From assembly GCA_905250115.1 (NCBI GenBank), contig CAJNOI010000094.1, positions 6,311 through 70,310 on the forward strand: a stretch of 64,000 nucleotides of DNA, in the 5' to 3' direction. The stretch is from Adineta steineri (lineage: Eukaryota > Rotifera > Eurotatoria > Adinetida > Adinetidae). A program made the position numbers and the translations under genes. Below, one piece after another: positions 22,801 to 33,300 of the stretch; position 1 is the first letter of the stretch, and each line of letters starts with the position of its first letter. Under the pieces are notes generated by a model. That model was not told the origin of the DNA and made no database searches. It saw nothing but the letters and a program-made list of their open reading frames with translations.

Positions 22801-23200
22801 TTTCTTTTGTTTTTTTCTTTAATAAATTATATATATCTTCGATTTTATTAAAAATGCCTTGTAACTTTTTTTCACCATTTATTGATTCATCGAATTGATT
22901 TTCATTTTTAGATAAAATATAAATAGAATGTAATTGAGGAATATTACAAATAAGTGGTAGAAAATAATTGCTAATAGAATCATTGATAATCATAAATACT
23001 TTTACATCTTTAACATCAGTAAGAAAATCAATAGATTGATCTGGATCGTTGAATTTATTTATTTCAAATATAATTTGTTTAAGTTGATCAATTTCATTAT
23101 TATCATTGTTTGAATTATTTAAATAAATAAGAATAAAATTTTGATGATAATGTGATTTGGGAAATGTTGACGTTGTCATGTTCAACATAAATATAAGCAA
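19820..23200 (-). CDS. ADP-ribosyltransferase fused to a long kinesin-light-chain-type TPR array
   Basis: One exon encodes 1,126 residues; a second Met eight residues in (MTTSTFPKS) may be the true start. Residues about 15-190 form an alpha/beta domain of unknown role with KVFMIINDSISNYF. Residues about 190-400 match arginine-specific mono-ADP-ribosyltransferases: VYRGQ (Arg272), NFLSTSED (the STS-type motif), and EDE at 350-352, fitting the catalytic ExE. The rest is about seventeen TPR units, nearly all with 42-residue spacing and the NNIGxLYxxxGxYxxALSFYEKxLEI pattern of kinesin light chain. The R-S-ExE triad looks complete, so activity is plausible; the TPRs probably choose the target. 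There is no signal peptide, so it should be intracellular. This architecture is, to my knowledge, expanded in bdelloid rotifers. Confidence 0.88.
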   Translation of the reverse strand: MLIFMLNMTTSTFPKSHYHQNFILIYLNNSNNDNNEIDQLKQIIFEINKFNDPDQSIDFLTDVKDVKVFMIINDSISNYFLPLICNIPQLHSIYILSKNENQFDESINGEKKLQGIFNKIEDIYNLLKKKTKEIDRNLIPMSIVSFDNSCKKELNELEPSFMYSQLIKEILFDIEYDQDSKEKLIQFWRNSHHQKADVKVINEFEKDYHPSLAIPWYTRDSFIYSSLNRALRLMAIDPIIKMGCFLNDVHQQIKQEYAVQLSTSTFPLIVYRGQKMSNDEFDKLHQNQGGLLAFNNFLSTSEDINVAKVFCSNDLHEADMTFVLFKITIYSTDTSTPFASIKHLSKMNDEDEILFSMHSVFRIDMIHKMDDSSWQIDLILTTDNDEQLEGLTQDMRKRTSGLTGWYRLGKLLIDIEEFTKAEEIYEILLHSSLAEDEEDRSKIYNYLGMISHGKGHFHDALVFYQKTLDIQEKILSSDHRDLATTYNNMAVVYLAMGNYPIALSFFEKNLDIRQKCLHAQRPKLAIDFNNISVLYHEIGDYRNARLSLRKALEIQENLPYTNHPDLATIYDNIGVLYQSEGNYSNALSFYLKAGEISRKTLLPNHLCIATNYNNIGDLYQKMGMNSLALDFHQKSLKIREKYSSSNHPALAVANGNIGSLYHSMGDYPGALSFYEKSLEIQEKFLPTDHPSIGLKYNNIGALYRDMGDYPKAIVYYEKSLEIQRKSLPSEHPDLATTLINLNTVRLEMGDYAGALLSCQKAQEILEKSLPVDHPDLAKTFNIIGCAHFQMGDYSNSLLFHEKALDIREKSLSSDHPDLGETYINIGTIDFIKGQYSKALSFCQKAFELFVKILPSNHPRLAHVHSQIAKVHDELGNYSDALSNYEKALEIYEKTLSSTHPSLASIYNHLGNLHSNMEHHLDALSFYEKALEIRKKSLPPNHPDIGEVYNNIGRVHDSMGNYSNALSYYQNTAEIFEKNLPINHPHIAMITGNIGKVYDNMGDYASALSHHTKALEIFKKSYPSDHPYMAKTYRNIASVYNNMKDYVNALQYYEKVIEIQNKCLNSDHPDWFETYNKIGIVHDNHGDYSTALTFFKRALHIHQTSFPNNLSQLQQLQEKISSLETKL

Positions 23201-24927
23201 GAATGATAAGTGACAATTTTTTTAAATGTAATATAGCCCACTCATTTTTATAATTAATTGATTGAAGTGATATGATATATTTTGATGGGGAAAAAAATGT
23301 TCGATGTTTATTTGATATGTGTGACATAAACTGGACATTTGTTTTTCTTGCTTTCTTCACATGTAGAAAAAATGTTTCATAGTTTAATGATACTGATTCA
23401 CTTTATGTCTATTTTGTGTTTATTTTATAAAAACAAAACTCTTTTTTCCATTCCATGGATACAGTTAGTTAAACTGTAGTTTTTAATCACTAATCATTTC
23501 CCATATAGCAGTCTCAACGACCAATCTGTAACGTCGATGATCTTTCGAACAGATTTCGATCATTTTTCGATCTCCCACAGTTTTTAATGTCGTTTGATGT
23601 CTATTCGTGCCGATAATTCTTTCTTAATTTATCTATAAAAAAATAGAAACTTAATGATCAAAAATAAAATAATAAAAACAGAAATTTTCTCCACTAGTTT
23701 TTGATGTGCCCAAAAGTTAATAGTCTTCGCTTCTGAATAATTGATTTCAAATACAATCAATATAATAGCTGATAAGACAAGTGGATACGAATAATCTCTG
23801 CGCAAAAGTCGTCTTTACTGCATTATCTTACTCATATAAAAAAAAGAAGAATGAATAGAGCAACCGCCGGTTCCACCTGAATAGAAGAAAAAGAAGAATA
23901 AGAGAAAAAGAGAGAGAGAATGTATGAAGTGTGCTGTGCATATGAATAATTCGCTTGAAATAGACGATATTTAGATATTAACAAAAAAAGCCAAACGATA
24001 ATTGTACTATATGAAAAAAGAGAGAAGCATGATGGCGTGGAAGGATGAAGGCATGGTCAACATAAAAACCCACACCTCACGATGCCCTTTAGCAATTAAG
24101 AAATGTATTAGAGGAAAGAAAAAGATATCGAAAGTATAATCATTTGTTGTTTACTACTCAAAAATAATACTTTTCGAATGTATAAAAGATGTCCTTCTGC
24201 ATCGGTTAGGTTTTCTTAATCTCAACAGTTATTTAAATTTGATTCAATTCTAGTGTCGATAAATTATTTATTAATAGCTTGAACAATATGAATACTATTG
24301 TTTATGTTTTTTTATCGTAGCCAAAGTTTCTTCAGAGAGACACATGTATGTTAGAGAAATGGTGTTTTGTGAAAAAAAACGGTGTTCAAAAAGAATCTGA
24401 AAAACTAACATCAGATTCGAGTTCTTCGACTTCGATGACCTTTGATGAATCACTATCCGATGACCATCCGTCGATAAGTTTTCACTGATTTATATAATGG
24501 TCGAATATGCTTCTATTATGGATAAGAAGTTCAGTGTTTACTCAGGTAGTGGTGAAGACAGCAAAGACGTCTTCTCATGCAAGGGACCTTTTGATATACT
24601 CTCAATTTTATTAATATTTTCTTCTAAAAAATCTTTTTTTACATCGACATATCAGATTAGAAATATTTCCTAATCTCTCAATAACTTTTATTCCGATAAT
24701 CAATACAAAAAATACAAAGAATTTCTTTGTTGTTATTTCAAAAGCAGTGTTTCTCAAAAATTTGTTTTATTGAATGCAAACATTATTTTTATTGATTATG
24801 AAAAGGGTTTTTTTAAGTAATAATTCCGTTTTGTCAATCAGTTTGAAAATTTTAATTCGTTCATAAGAATATTTTTAAACTTATTATTTTCAGATAGTTT
24901 TTTTTTGCAAATAAATGAAGATTTCAT
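23201..24927. other. long intergenic stretch, no gene seen
   Basis: About 1.7 kb of AT-rich sequence with purine-rich runs (23860-23930). At 24068-24082 there is a single C-rich arm (CCCACACCTCACGATGCC) that resembles a half copy of the TGTGGG-type element. No splice-supported ORF was found. Confidence 0.45.
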
Positions 24928-24995
24928 TTGAGGGTGTGAGTGCGAGTCAGAGTTTGGGTGTCTATTGACAAAGGAGATACCCACACCCACACCCT
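24928..24995. repeat. TGTGGG-type inverted pair, copy 9
   Basis: The left arm TTTGAGGGTGTGAGTG and right arm TACCCACACCCACACCCTA are separated by about 30 nt. It lies about 250 nt upstream of the astacin gene. Confidence 0.85.
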
Positions 24996-25190
24996 AGTTT
25001 TGCGAAGAACGAAAGCAAAAATATTTTTCAAATTAACTTTTCTAATCTCGCATTAGATAACTACGACTCATCAAACGACCGTGATTTTGTTTCAGTAATT
25101 TGATTCTGTTTTTTTTGCGAAACGTTTTCATTGATGTGGTCTTAACTTTGTCAAGGTTTTTAGGCTTAAAAAAATATAATCGTTCTTTGC

Positions 25191-25199
25191 TATATAAAG
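25191..25199 (+). promoter_or_regulatory. TATA box of the astacin-like gene
   Basis: TATATAAAG lies 50 nt before the ATG at 25249, a spacing that would give a 5' UTR of roughly 20-25 nt. The match to the TATA consensus is strong. Confidence 0.55.
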
Positions 25200-25248
25200 A
25201 GGCTTCGCAATTACTCTTCTAAACTAAAACATTAAAATACTGCTAAAG

Positions 25249-27482
25249 ATGATCACTTCTGTGTCTATCATCTACTTCGTTATTCTATTGACTTTTGAAA
25301 ATATTATACATGGTGGATTAGTACGTACGGATATAAACTGATAGAGGCAATATGACTTTTTCACTTTGTCATTGACTAGGTGGCGATTCCAACAGAGGAT
25401 GATCGTACATTTATAAAAAATTGTAAGTTCTTCTCTCACAGACGTCTAATTTCTTCACTTTTCTTTCTTCTGTGTAGCCGATCTCTTCAAAGGAGACATC
25501 CTTTTCCGACCGGTAAGTTACATTCTCCTATTTCTATAAATTCACACTTTTCAAACAGCATGTGAAAGATCGGGCTCTATCGACAACTCGATCAGATGCA
25601 CGATGGCCAAATGGAATCATTCCATATGCTTGGAAAAGCAAGACCTGTGATGCTGAAGGAAAGAATTGTATTTACGAAGACATTCCTTCACATAGTAAGT
25701 CCAACTATTTTTTTTAAATTCAACGAGAAGATAACTAACAAAAGACGATTCATTTCTTTAAAAAAATCATAGGTCCTTCGGAACAAGATACCGTTCTGTT
25801 GGCGATGCGAAGAATCGAAGAAGCAACTGCTATCAATGATAAGCCTTGTATTCAGTTTCGACCGAAAATTTGGGCGGATGACGCATACGTTTCGATTTTC
25901 AATGGAGCCGGATGTTGGGCTCATGTAAGTTTTGTTCCTTTATGTGTGTAACCCTGTTCTTGTAACTAAATGGTTTTCTTCTAGCTTGGTTACTATTCTG
26001 AATATGAAAGTCTTGTCTCTTTGGGACCAGGCTGTGTCAATCAGGGCACCATCACGCATGAGCTGATGCATACGCTGAGCAAGTGAATTTTTTCGCAGTT
26101 TGTTATATATTAAATACAATTCTACTTTTATATTCTTGAAGACTTTCAACATGAGCATCAGAGACCAGATCGGGATCAGTACATCGAGATCAATTGGGAA
26201 AATGTTGATGAAAGTGAGTAAGCTCTTTTATATACGAGCAAAATAGTGTGTCTCTCGAATCTTGAAACTAAATAGGCTTGGTATCCTCTTTTACGATCGA
26301 GAATGATATGGACGTGCAACAAGACACTCCGTACGATTATAACTCAGTTACACACTATGGTGCATGGGCTTTTAGTAAAAACGGAGGGAGAACAATGGAA
26401 ACAAAGCCATCGGGAAAACCTTTCGGCCAGTATTACAATCTCAGTGACATTGATATTCTGGAAATCCGCAAGTATTACAAATGTTTCAACACAGGTAAAG
26501 AGGATGTGAGTGAGTGGATTTGGATGTGTTGAATGTGGATGAAATCATACATTCAACTGAGGCCCACACCCGTCAGTTCTTCCACTTCATCGCATTAAAA
26601 TTTTCTCACCTAAGTTCTGCCATTTCTAACACTTCCGACTTAAGCCTCGTAACTTTGTCAACAATAGACCGTCTCCTAAAATAATATTAGAGTATATTAG
26701 GATGACCGTTCTATATAATTCTCTCCACGGTTTATCCTTTGCGTATACTAACAGCAAAAGCCTACTACCTTTAACAATTCTCTATTGCCATATATATTCT
26801 TGTTTCCTCTTCCATTCACTACAAGCAAATTCATTCATCAAATTTCTGCGCACCAACCACTTTCGTTTCACAATATCACAGCTAAAGAAATGACTGTTCA
26901 GAGAAGCACTGACATATTCTCCTACTACTTAAAACACCTTATTCCTGACCCTCAAGCAAAAATCTATTTTTCTTTCAAAACACAGATTCTGGCGATTGTG
27001 ATGGTTCACGTTGTGGCTGTTTCAAAGGACATTGTTGGGCTTATACAGATGCTGGTTACACAAAACAAGGTGACTGGTGGTGTTATACTCAAAAGGCAGG
27101 GACTGTAGGTAAACAAGAAAATTGGCAAACATGTTCTCAGAATAATGAATGTTCTTGGTATCGATCATGTGGTAGCTGTCGACAATATAGAAGAGAGGAA
27201 GCAGTGCATCAAGATGCTTGTGATTCACCTGTAGGAAGACCTTTAACTGATGATTGCAATGGTTCACGTTGTGGTTGTTACAAAGGACGCTGTTGGGCTT
27301 ATGCAGATGCTGGTTACACAAAGCAAGGCGACTGGTGGTGTTATACTCAAAAGGCAGGAACTGTAGGTAAACAAGAAAACTGGCAAACGTGTTCTCAAGA
27401 TAATGCATGTTCCTGGGCTCGATCATGTGGTAACTGTCGACAATATAGAGGTGCGGAGGCAGTGCATCAAGATACTTGTTAA
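25249..27482 (+). CDS. secreted astacin-like metalloprotease with two cysteine-rich C-terminal modules
   Basis: Nine exons in my model (25249-25320, 25380-25422, 25478-25512, 25559-25694, 25773-25924, 25985-26078, 26142-26213, 26276-26494, 26986-27482) encode 439 residues. A signal peptide (MITSVSIIYFVILLTF) is followed by a propeptide with LFKGDI, like the FxGD switch motif of astacins, and a mature start near RWPNGIIPYAW. The zinc site reads HELMHTLNFQHEH with all three His ligands, and RPDRDQY follows. The usual Gly of HxxGFxH is Asn, and the Met-turn reads SVTHYG instead of SVMHYG. Exon 6 can only be joined in frame with a GC-AG intron. The last exon, after a 491-nt intron, adds two near-identical Cys-rich modules of unknown function. 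It probably acts outside the cell; the two changed residues leave activity uncertain. Confidence 0.82.
26500..26573. repeat. TGTGGG-type inverted pair, copy 10, inside an astacin intron
   Basis: G/T-rich units (GGATGTGAGTGAGTGG and onward) and a short CCCACACCC arm lie directly after the 5' splice site of the last astacin intron. The copy is strongly decayed. Confidence 0.55.
26996..27479 (+). repeat. tandem duplication of a ~240-nt cysteine-rich module
   Basis: Two direct copies (about 26996-27223 and 27253-27479) inside the last astacin exon encode almost the same block, with GSRCGC, AYxDAGYTKQGDWWCYT, AGTVGKQENWQTCSQ and RSCG(S/N)CRQYR. Nucleotide identity is high, so the duplication looks recent. 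Each unit has eight to nine cysteines. Confidence 0.9.
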
Positions 27483-27837
27483 CTGAAAATATGAATTTTC
27501 GTTAAGGATATTTTAATGCTTTGAAAATTAAAAAAGACGTCCTTGCTAAGTATATGGTTGTTTGATTTTTACAATAATCTACAACTTTGGAACTTTCTGT
27601 CGTTAGCGTTTTTTTATTAGTTTAAGCATCAGGCGTTCGATTAGTTAACTCTAATCAATCTAATTCAATCGACCGAACGATTTTTACGACGGGAAAAAGA
27701 ACTGCCGGCTAAATACACGGTGTGGGTGTTAATATAAGATCTATCTCATTAAGCACATCTTCCTTTCCTTTTCCTTAATAAAAACTTATTTTTCATAAAA
27801 AAAAGTTCTTCTCTCTTTTTTTTTGATCAAGTTATTA

Positions 27838-27992
27838 TTAAGAAATTGAATCAAACGATAAATCCTGGAGATGAAACAATTGGTTTGATTCTTCTTTTCC
27901 ATTTCCACCAACAATTATTTCACTTTCTGTATTTCTTGTACTCCAACGCATTATCCGATGATTCCTGAAATTTGCCACATAGATTTGACCAT
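27838..27992 (-). pseudogene. NHL-repeat gene remnant (last exon only)
   Basis: After an acceptor-like TTTCTAATAG on the minus strand, the frame reads GQIYVANFRNHRIMRW and EIIVGGNGK, a clear final NHL blade like those of the two NHL genes at 45-47.6 kb, and ends at a TAA. No further blades or a signal-peptide exon are present before the F-box gene. A TGTGGG-type element begins about 220 nt upstream of the remnant. A single half element (GGTGTGGGTGTT) sits downstream at 27718-27730. Confidence 0.65.
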
Positions 27993-28215
27993 CTATTAGA
28001 AAAATGACGAGAAAAAAGTCCCTATCGTTGTTATTCTCGTTGTAGATTGAATTAAAATAAAAAAATATTTTCATAAAACTACATTTTCGATCTTGATAAT
28101 ATATCATCATGATTTACAGTGACGATGCAGTTGCTTTTTTTATTAACAGCTATAAGATGTGAATGCGTTTTTGTTATCAATCGCAAAAAAATAAAAATTA
28201 CTTAGGAAAAAAAAG

Positions 28216-28290
28216 AATTTGAGGATGTGAGTGAAAACGAAGTTGGTATATAGTCATAGATATTGAAACTCGCACCCACACCCTCAAGAT
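28216..28290. repeat. TGTGGG-type inverted pair, copy 11
   Basis: The left arm TTTGAGGATGTGAGTG and right arm CGCACCCACACCCTCAAG are separated by about 35 nt; the right border reads CTCAAGATG. It lies between the NHL remnant and the F-box gene. Confidence 0.85.
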
Positions 28291-28429
28291 GACCATACAT
28301 AATTGGACTAGTCTAAGTTTACATCTTAGATTGACCTATAACATGTATAATATGTTCCGTCGAATTTGAAATTAGGCGGTCAAAAGTTGAACTTCAACTA
28401 AAGTGCATTGATTTGCTTTTCATTTAAAT

Positions 28430-30152
28430 ATGTCGACAATAACAACAATTGAAGATTTCTCTAATGAAATATTTTATGAAATCTTTGAGTATCTTTATGG
28501 TAATGATATATATGAAGCGTTTTCAATACTTAATTCTCGTTTTCAACAATTACTTCATTGTCCATTTCTTCAATATAAAATTCGACTTGATGATCGACTC
28601 ATGAAACAAAACATAGTGGATGAATTAAAACAAATATCTCATGTTATAAAAAATTATATTTTCTCAATCTCTATTCGACCATGGAGACCTACTACGAAAA
28701 TAATTTCTTTATGTAATTTCGATTCATCATATCAAAATCTTCACTGTCTTATTTTCAATATTAACCAACCAAATATAATTCTATTGATTCTTCCTAAATT
28801 AACTCAACTACCTAAATTATATTCATTAACAATTGAAAATATACAAAAGTTGAAAATAATTTGTAAAATCTATCCATTAGTTTTAAATTTATCAAAATTA
28901 AAATATTTCAAAATAGAAACATGTTGTATAGATCTATTTGCCGATCATTCTTTACCAATTGCTACACATGAACAATCATCTTCAATTGAACATTTAATTA
29001 TCGAACATTATTGTTCAGTACAAGAACTTGTTAATTTTCTATATTATACACCAAAAGTACATCATTTGAAGTTTTCCATTTACGAAGACAAGAAAACACA
29101 TTTAAATCTTCTCTCTCTAAATCACTTGCGACATTTAACATCTCTTTCGATCGAAATGTGTTCATTGAAATTCGATAAATTTGAAATTCTTATTAATCAA
29201 TTTAAATTCCATTTAAAAACATTTTCATTGAGAATCTGGTCGAGAAATGAAAATTATTTAAATGCTCGTCGATGGGAAAGAATTATTTTACAAAATTTAC
29301 CACAATTAGAACACTTTTCTATGAAATATATCATCTGCTTTCAGAATGATGATCAGTCATCACTACATTCAGACAAATCAAATGAATTTCTCACATCATT
29401 TTGGCTTCAACGACAATGGCTATTAAGAATTGAAATGATACATGACTTTATAATTTATATCGTTGATGCATATAAGTATGTGGAAAGAAAACATGAAAAA
29501 AATGATCTAAATTCATTTATTTAGAAAACAATGGTTTGAATATGATAGACAAGAGCAAAAAATATATTCTGTTGAAGAATTATCGAAATCTAGACAACTT
29601 ATTGTTGTCGATATATCTAAAAAAATATTGAATAATATTCATAATTATATGAACTATGTTCTACCGGTTATGCAAATTGATCATTTGGTTATTAAAGAAG
29701 AAATATTTGTTGTTCAATTAGCTGAAGTTTTATGTTTATTACGTGAACTTGATTCATTAGAAGTTTCTATGATATCATTTTCGTATCCAAGACAAGTAAC
29801 ATTAGATGAAATGATAAAAATCTTTCGTTCAACAACTCATATTAAAATTACAAAACTTCGTGTTAGACAAATTAATAAAATTGAAGAAATTAATTTTTTT
29901 CTTGCATTTTGCCCATTAATTAAACAACTTGAAATTAATAAATTACCTATGATAAATGTTGAATTTTTTCTTCGACCATTGTTAATTCAAATTAGAAATA
30001 AATCAAAATTTCAAAATCTTCGATTAATATGTATTCAATTACCGACAGCCGATGATAAGATGATACTGAAATTAAAACAAATGATTCAAGATGAAAATTT
30101 ACTTGTTGATTTCAAGATAAAACGCAATGAAGAGAAAATTTTTGTAGAATAG
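28430..30152 (+). CDS. F-box protein with LRR-like C-terminal region
   Basis: Two exons (28430-29475 and 29525-30152) joined by a 49-nt GTATGT...TTTAG intron encode 557 residues. Residues about 7-50 form the F-box (IEDFSNEIFYEIFEYL...FSILNSRFQQLL), which would bind SKP1 in an SCF ubiquitin ligase. The remainder is a long leucine-rich, Asn/Lys-rich region with irregular LxxLxxLxI spacing (LPKLYSLTIENI, LKYFKIETC, LTSLSIEMC), as in the large F-box/LRR families of rotifers, and would choose the substrate. Without splicing the frame ends early at 29524; removing the intron gives a clean continuation (AYKKQWFEYDRQ). It ends 197 nt before the SecA-like gene on the same strand. Confidence 0.85.
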
Positions 30153-30349
30153 AAATAAAGTAATAAGCATGTTTTGTTTGTTGCCTGTTGTTTTTTTCTT
30201 TTTCTTTTGCTTTCTCATGTACTGTTTTTATACAAATGTAAAAAAAATTATTAATTCTGTTCTTTATGTGTAATCACACAAGTTTGGAAGACATTCACTT
30301 TTCTACAATCGTTTTTTTTCACGCATTACTCTTTTGATAATTGTAAACA

Positions 30350-33300
30350 ATGGAGAATAATACTAAAAATATTTTTTTTAATCACATCGATGAAATAATT
30401 TTATCATCACTCATACATCAATTAGCCAACTTAGCTGATGAGACTGCTAGCAAACAAATTGTATGTGCGGTGAAAAATGGTGATGAATTACCACATGACT
30501 TACTTTGCCAACTTCAAACATTAGCTGAAAATAATGATGATCTCGAAGGATCAATCTCTGCAAAACATATTATTTGTGCACATGCAACTTGGCATAGTAG
30601 TTTTGTAGAACCCATGTATTTCAAAGATCTTCCTGAACTATTGAAATCAGCTAATTCTACCATGCGTCAATGTATTTTATGGGCATTTGCATCGACAATA
30701 TCGTGCAGCAGTATTCTTACTCCAATGATAATTGAATATTTATATGAATATTTAAATGATTCTATTTTGCAATGGTCAATATTATTTATCTTTCGTAAAT
30801 TATCAGAAAATGATGACTATATTCAAATGATTACTGATGATCGATGGATGTTCATAGCGAGTTTATCGAACAATTTAGAATTGAAAGAAGAAGCTCGTAT
30901 AACGGTCGTTCATACTATGATTCATATTTATCGAAAAAGAAAACAAATAGCAAATTATATTAAAATTCAATTAGAAGAATTAGTTACAAGTGAGAGTTTA
31001 TCAAAGAAACTTCTTCTTGTTGCTATACAAGCATTATATAAGATTGTAATGGATGGTGCCCGCGTAAATTCTACTACTTTAGATAAATTATATGAATTGG
31101 CAGCAATCAGTGATGATTCTATAATCGAATGTGTGCATGAACTTCTGGAATTTCTCGATGATAAACGAATTCTATCGAAGATAGTACTTCATGGTTTGAA
31201 CTCGGATATAAAAAGAGAACTTGTTGCAACTCAAAATATATCAGTTTCACATTCAAAAGACGATATTATTGTACCTACTACTGAATTAGTAAGATTAGAT
31301 CATTTGCTTGATGGAATCGGTCATTTTGATCGCACACATTATATCGAAATTCAACCAATAATTCATATTGATACAGATGATAATCAAGCTTGGCATCGTA
31401 GAACAATAAGTGAGATAAAAAATCTTGCTTCTCTAGCAAAACAAGGAAGTTTAACAGCAAAAGACTTCGATTATCTCGTCGAAAAAATGAACGCTGGTGT
31501 ACATTGGCTTTCAATAACGCGTCGAACTACAATGTACAATCTCATCGCTACTGCCTTTTTAGACGCTGCAAAAGCTGGACAAACTCTACCAGAAAATGTC
31601 ATTGATATCATGATCGATCGCCTAACGGATAAAACAAACGACTTAAATTCTATTTGTGCTGAATCTCTACTAGTAATAGTAAGTCGAAATGAATTATTTC
31701 GAGCTAAACATATAAAGAAAATCGAACAAATACTTAAAGCAACAGACAATGATTCTCTGGGTGAGCCCATCAAAGAAAAACTTATTGAAATTTATGCTCT
31801 ATATATAAAGAATGATCATTATCCAACATTAGATCTTGAGTCTATTAAAGATGATTTACGGATGGAAAAAACATCTGATAAAGTTAGTTTTCTATTTTTG
31901 AAAGCAGCAACTGTTAGAAAACAAGTATTTTCAATTGAACACATGATGCTTCTAAGTATAACAGGAAAATTAGATACTTATTCAATGGCAACACGTCAAA
32001 ATTGTTTGGAAGCTCTTTATTCTAGTATCCAACATATGAATGAAAAACATTTGCTGAAACCTGAACTAATCGATTCTCTTGGCGAAATACTAAAAGATAA
32101 AAATGAAAAGATTCAAAAATTGGCTGCTGCTACATTATGTTTGATCGCCACTAATGAAAAATCTCGTTTATCAAATAATATTCTTGAAAAACTTGCAGTT
32201 ATGCTACAATGTGATGATCAAAAGTTGCTACATAATCTTCTATGTATCTATATGAGGTTAGCCATATCAAAAGAACATGTGTCTAACGAAATTTTAGATA
32301 ATGTCATTTATGTCCTATTTAAACTAGAAGTCGATTTTACAGCACGTCATCAAGCCATTTTGATACTGAAATATGTTGTTGATAATGGCCAAGATTTATC
32401 TTCAACAATACTGGATGCAATTGAAGCATGTCTTAATGATTCCGACTCTCATATTCGTAATACTGCTGGAATTACTTTTATTAAATATTGGCAACAACAA
32501 GTTGAAAAATGTCCTAATAATGATATTAAACTAGACAATTTAGTTATATTTTTTCGTAATCAATTTGACTTACAAGTACAAATCCATGCACTTGAACTTC
32601 TTCAGTATCTCATAGAAAAACATTATGAATTGTCCGACGCATTGTTAGAATTAATTGAATGTTGTCTATGCGATCACGAACCAACTATTGTGAAGCATGC
32701 ATTAACTAGTTTGACCTTGCATATGAAACAAAAACCATTATTGACAAGGACAATTGCATGTTTAGAACATGTATTAACAACGGAAACCAAGGCTTTTCGT
32801 GAAGTAGTGAAAATTTTAAAGACCGTAGTCGTCTGTCAAGGTCATATTTTATCCGAACGAACAATCACTCATTTAAGTTATTTACTCTTCGAAAAAGATG
32901 ATCTTTATTATATTGTTATTTTGCTTCAACTTGTCGATCGTAATCAGCCACTTCCAAATAATATTGTTGATTTTCTTCGACAACAATACTATACCAATGT
33001 TCTTCGTTATTCAAATTATCCAGTAAGTAAAGAAAGAGCTACAACCGAACTTTTATCTATGACTGCTAATGGACAACAATTATCAAAATCAGTTCTTAAG
33101 ACTATTTTTTATTTATTACGATCGCCCGAGCGAAGATCATCACTATTGCCAATTATTGTTAACATTATAAATAATGGACAGCGTTTACCACATGATCAGA
33201 TTGACTCTCTTAGTACAATTCTCCTTAATACTGAAGATGAATCGTTAATTAATTTAATGAAAGTTTTCACTCAACTTAGTTGTCAGAACTATCTGATTCC

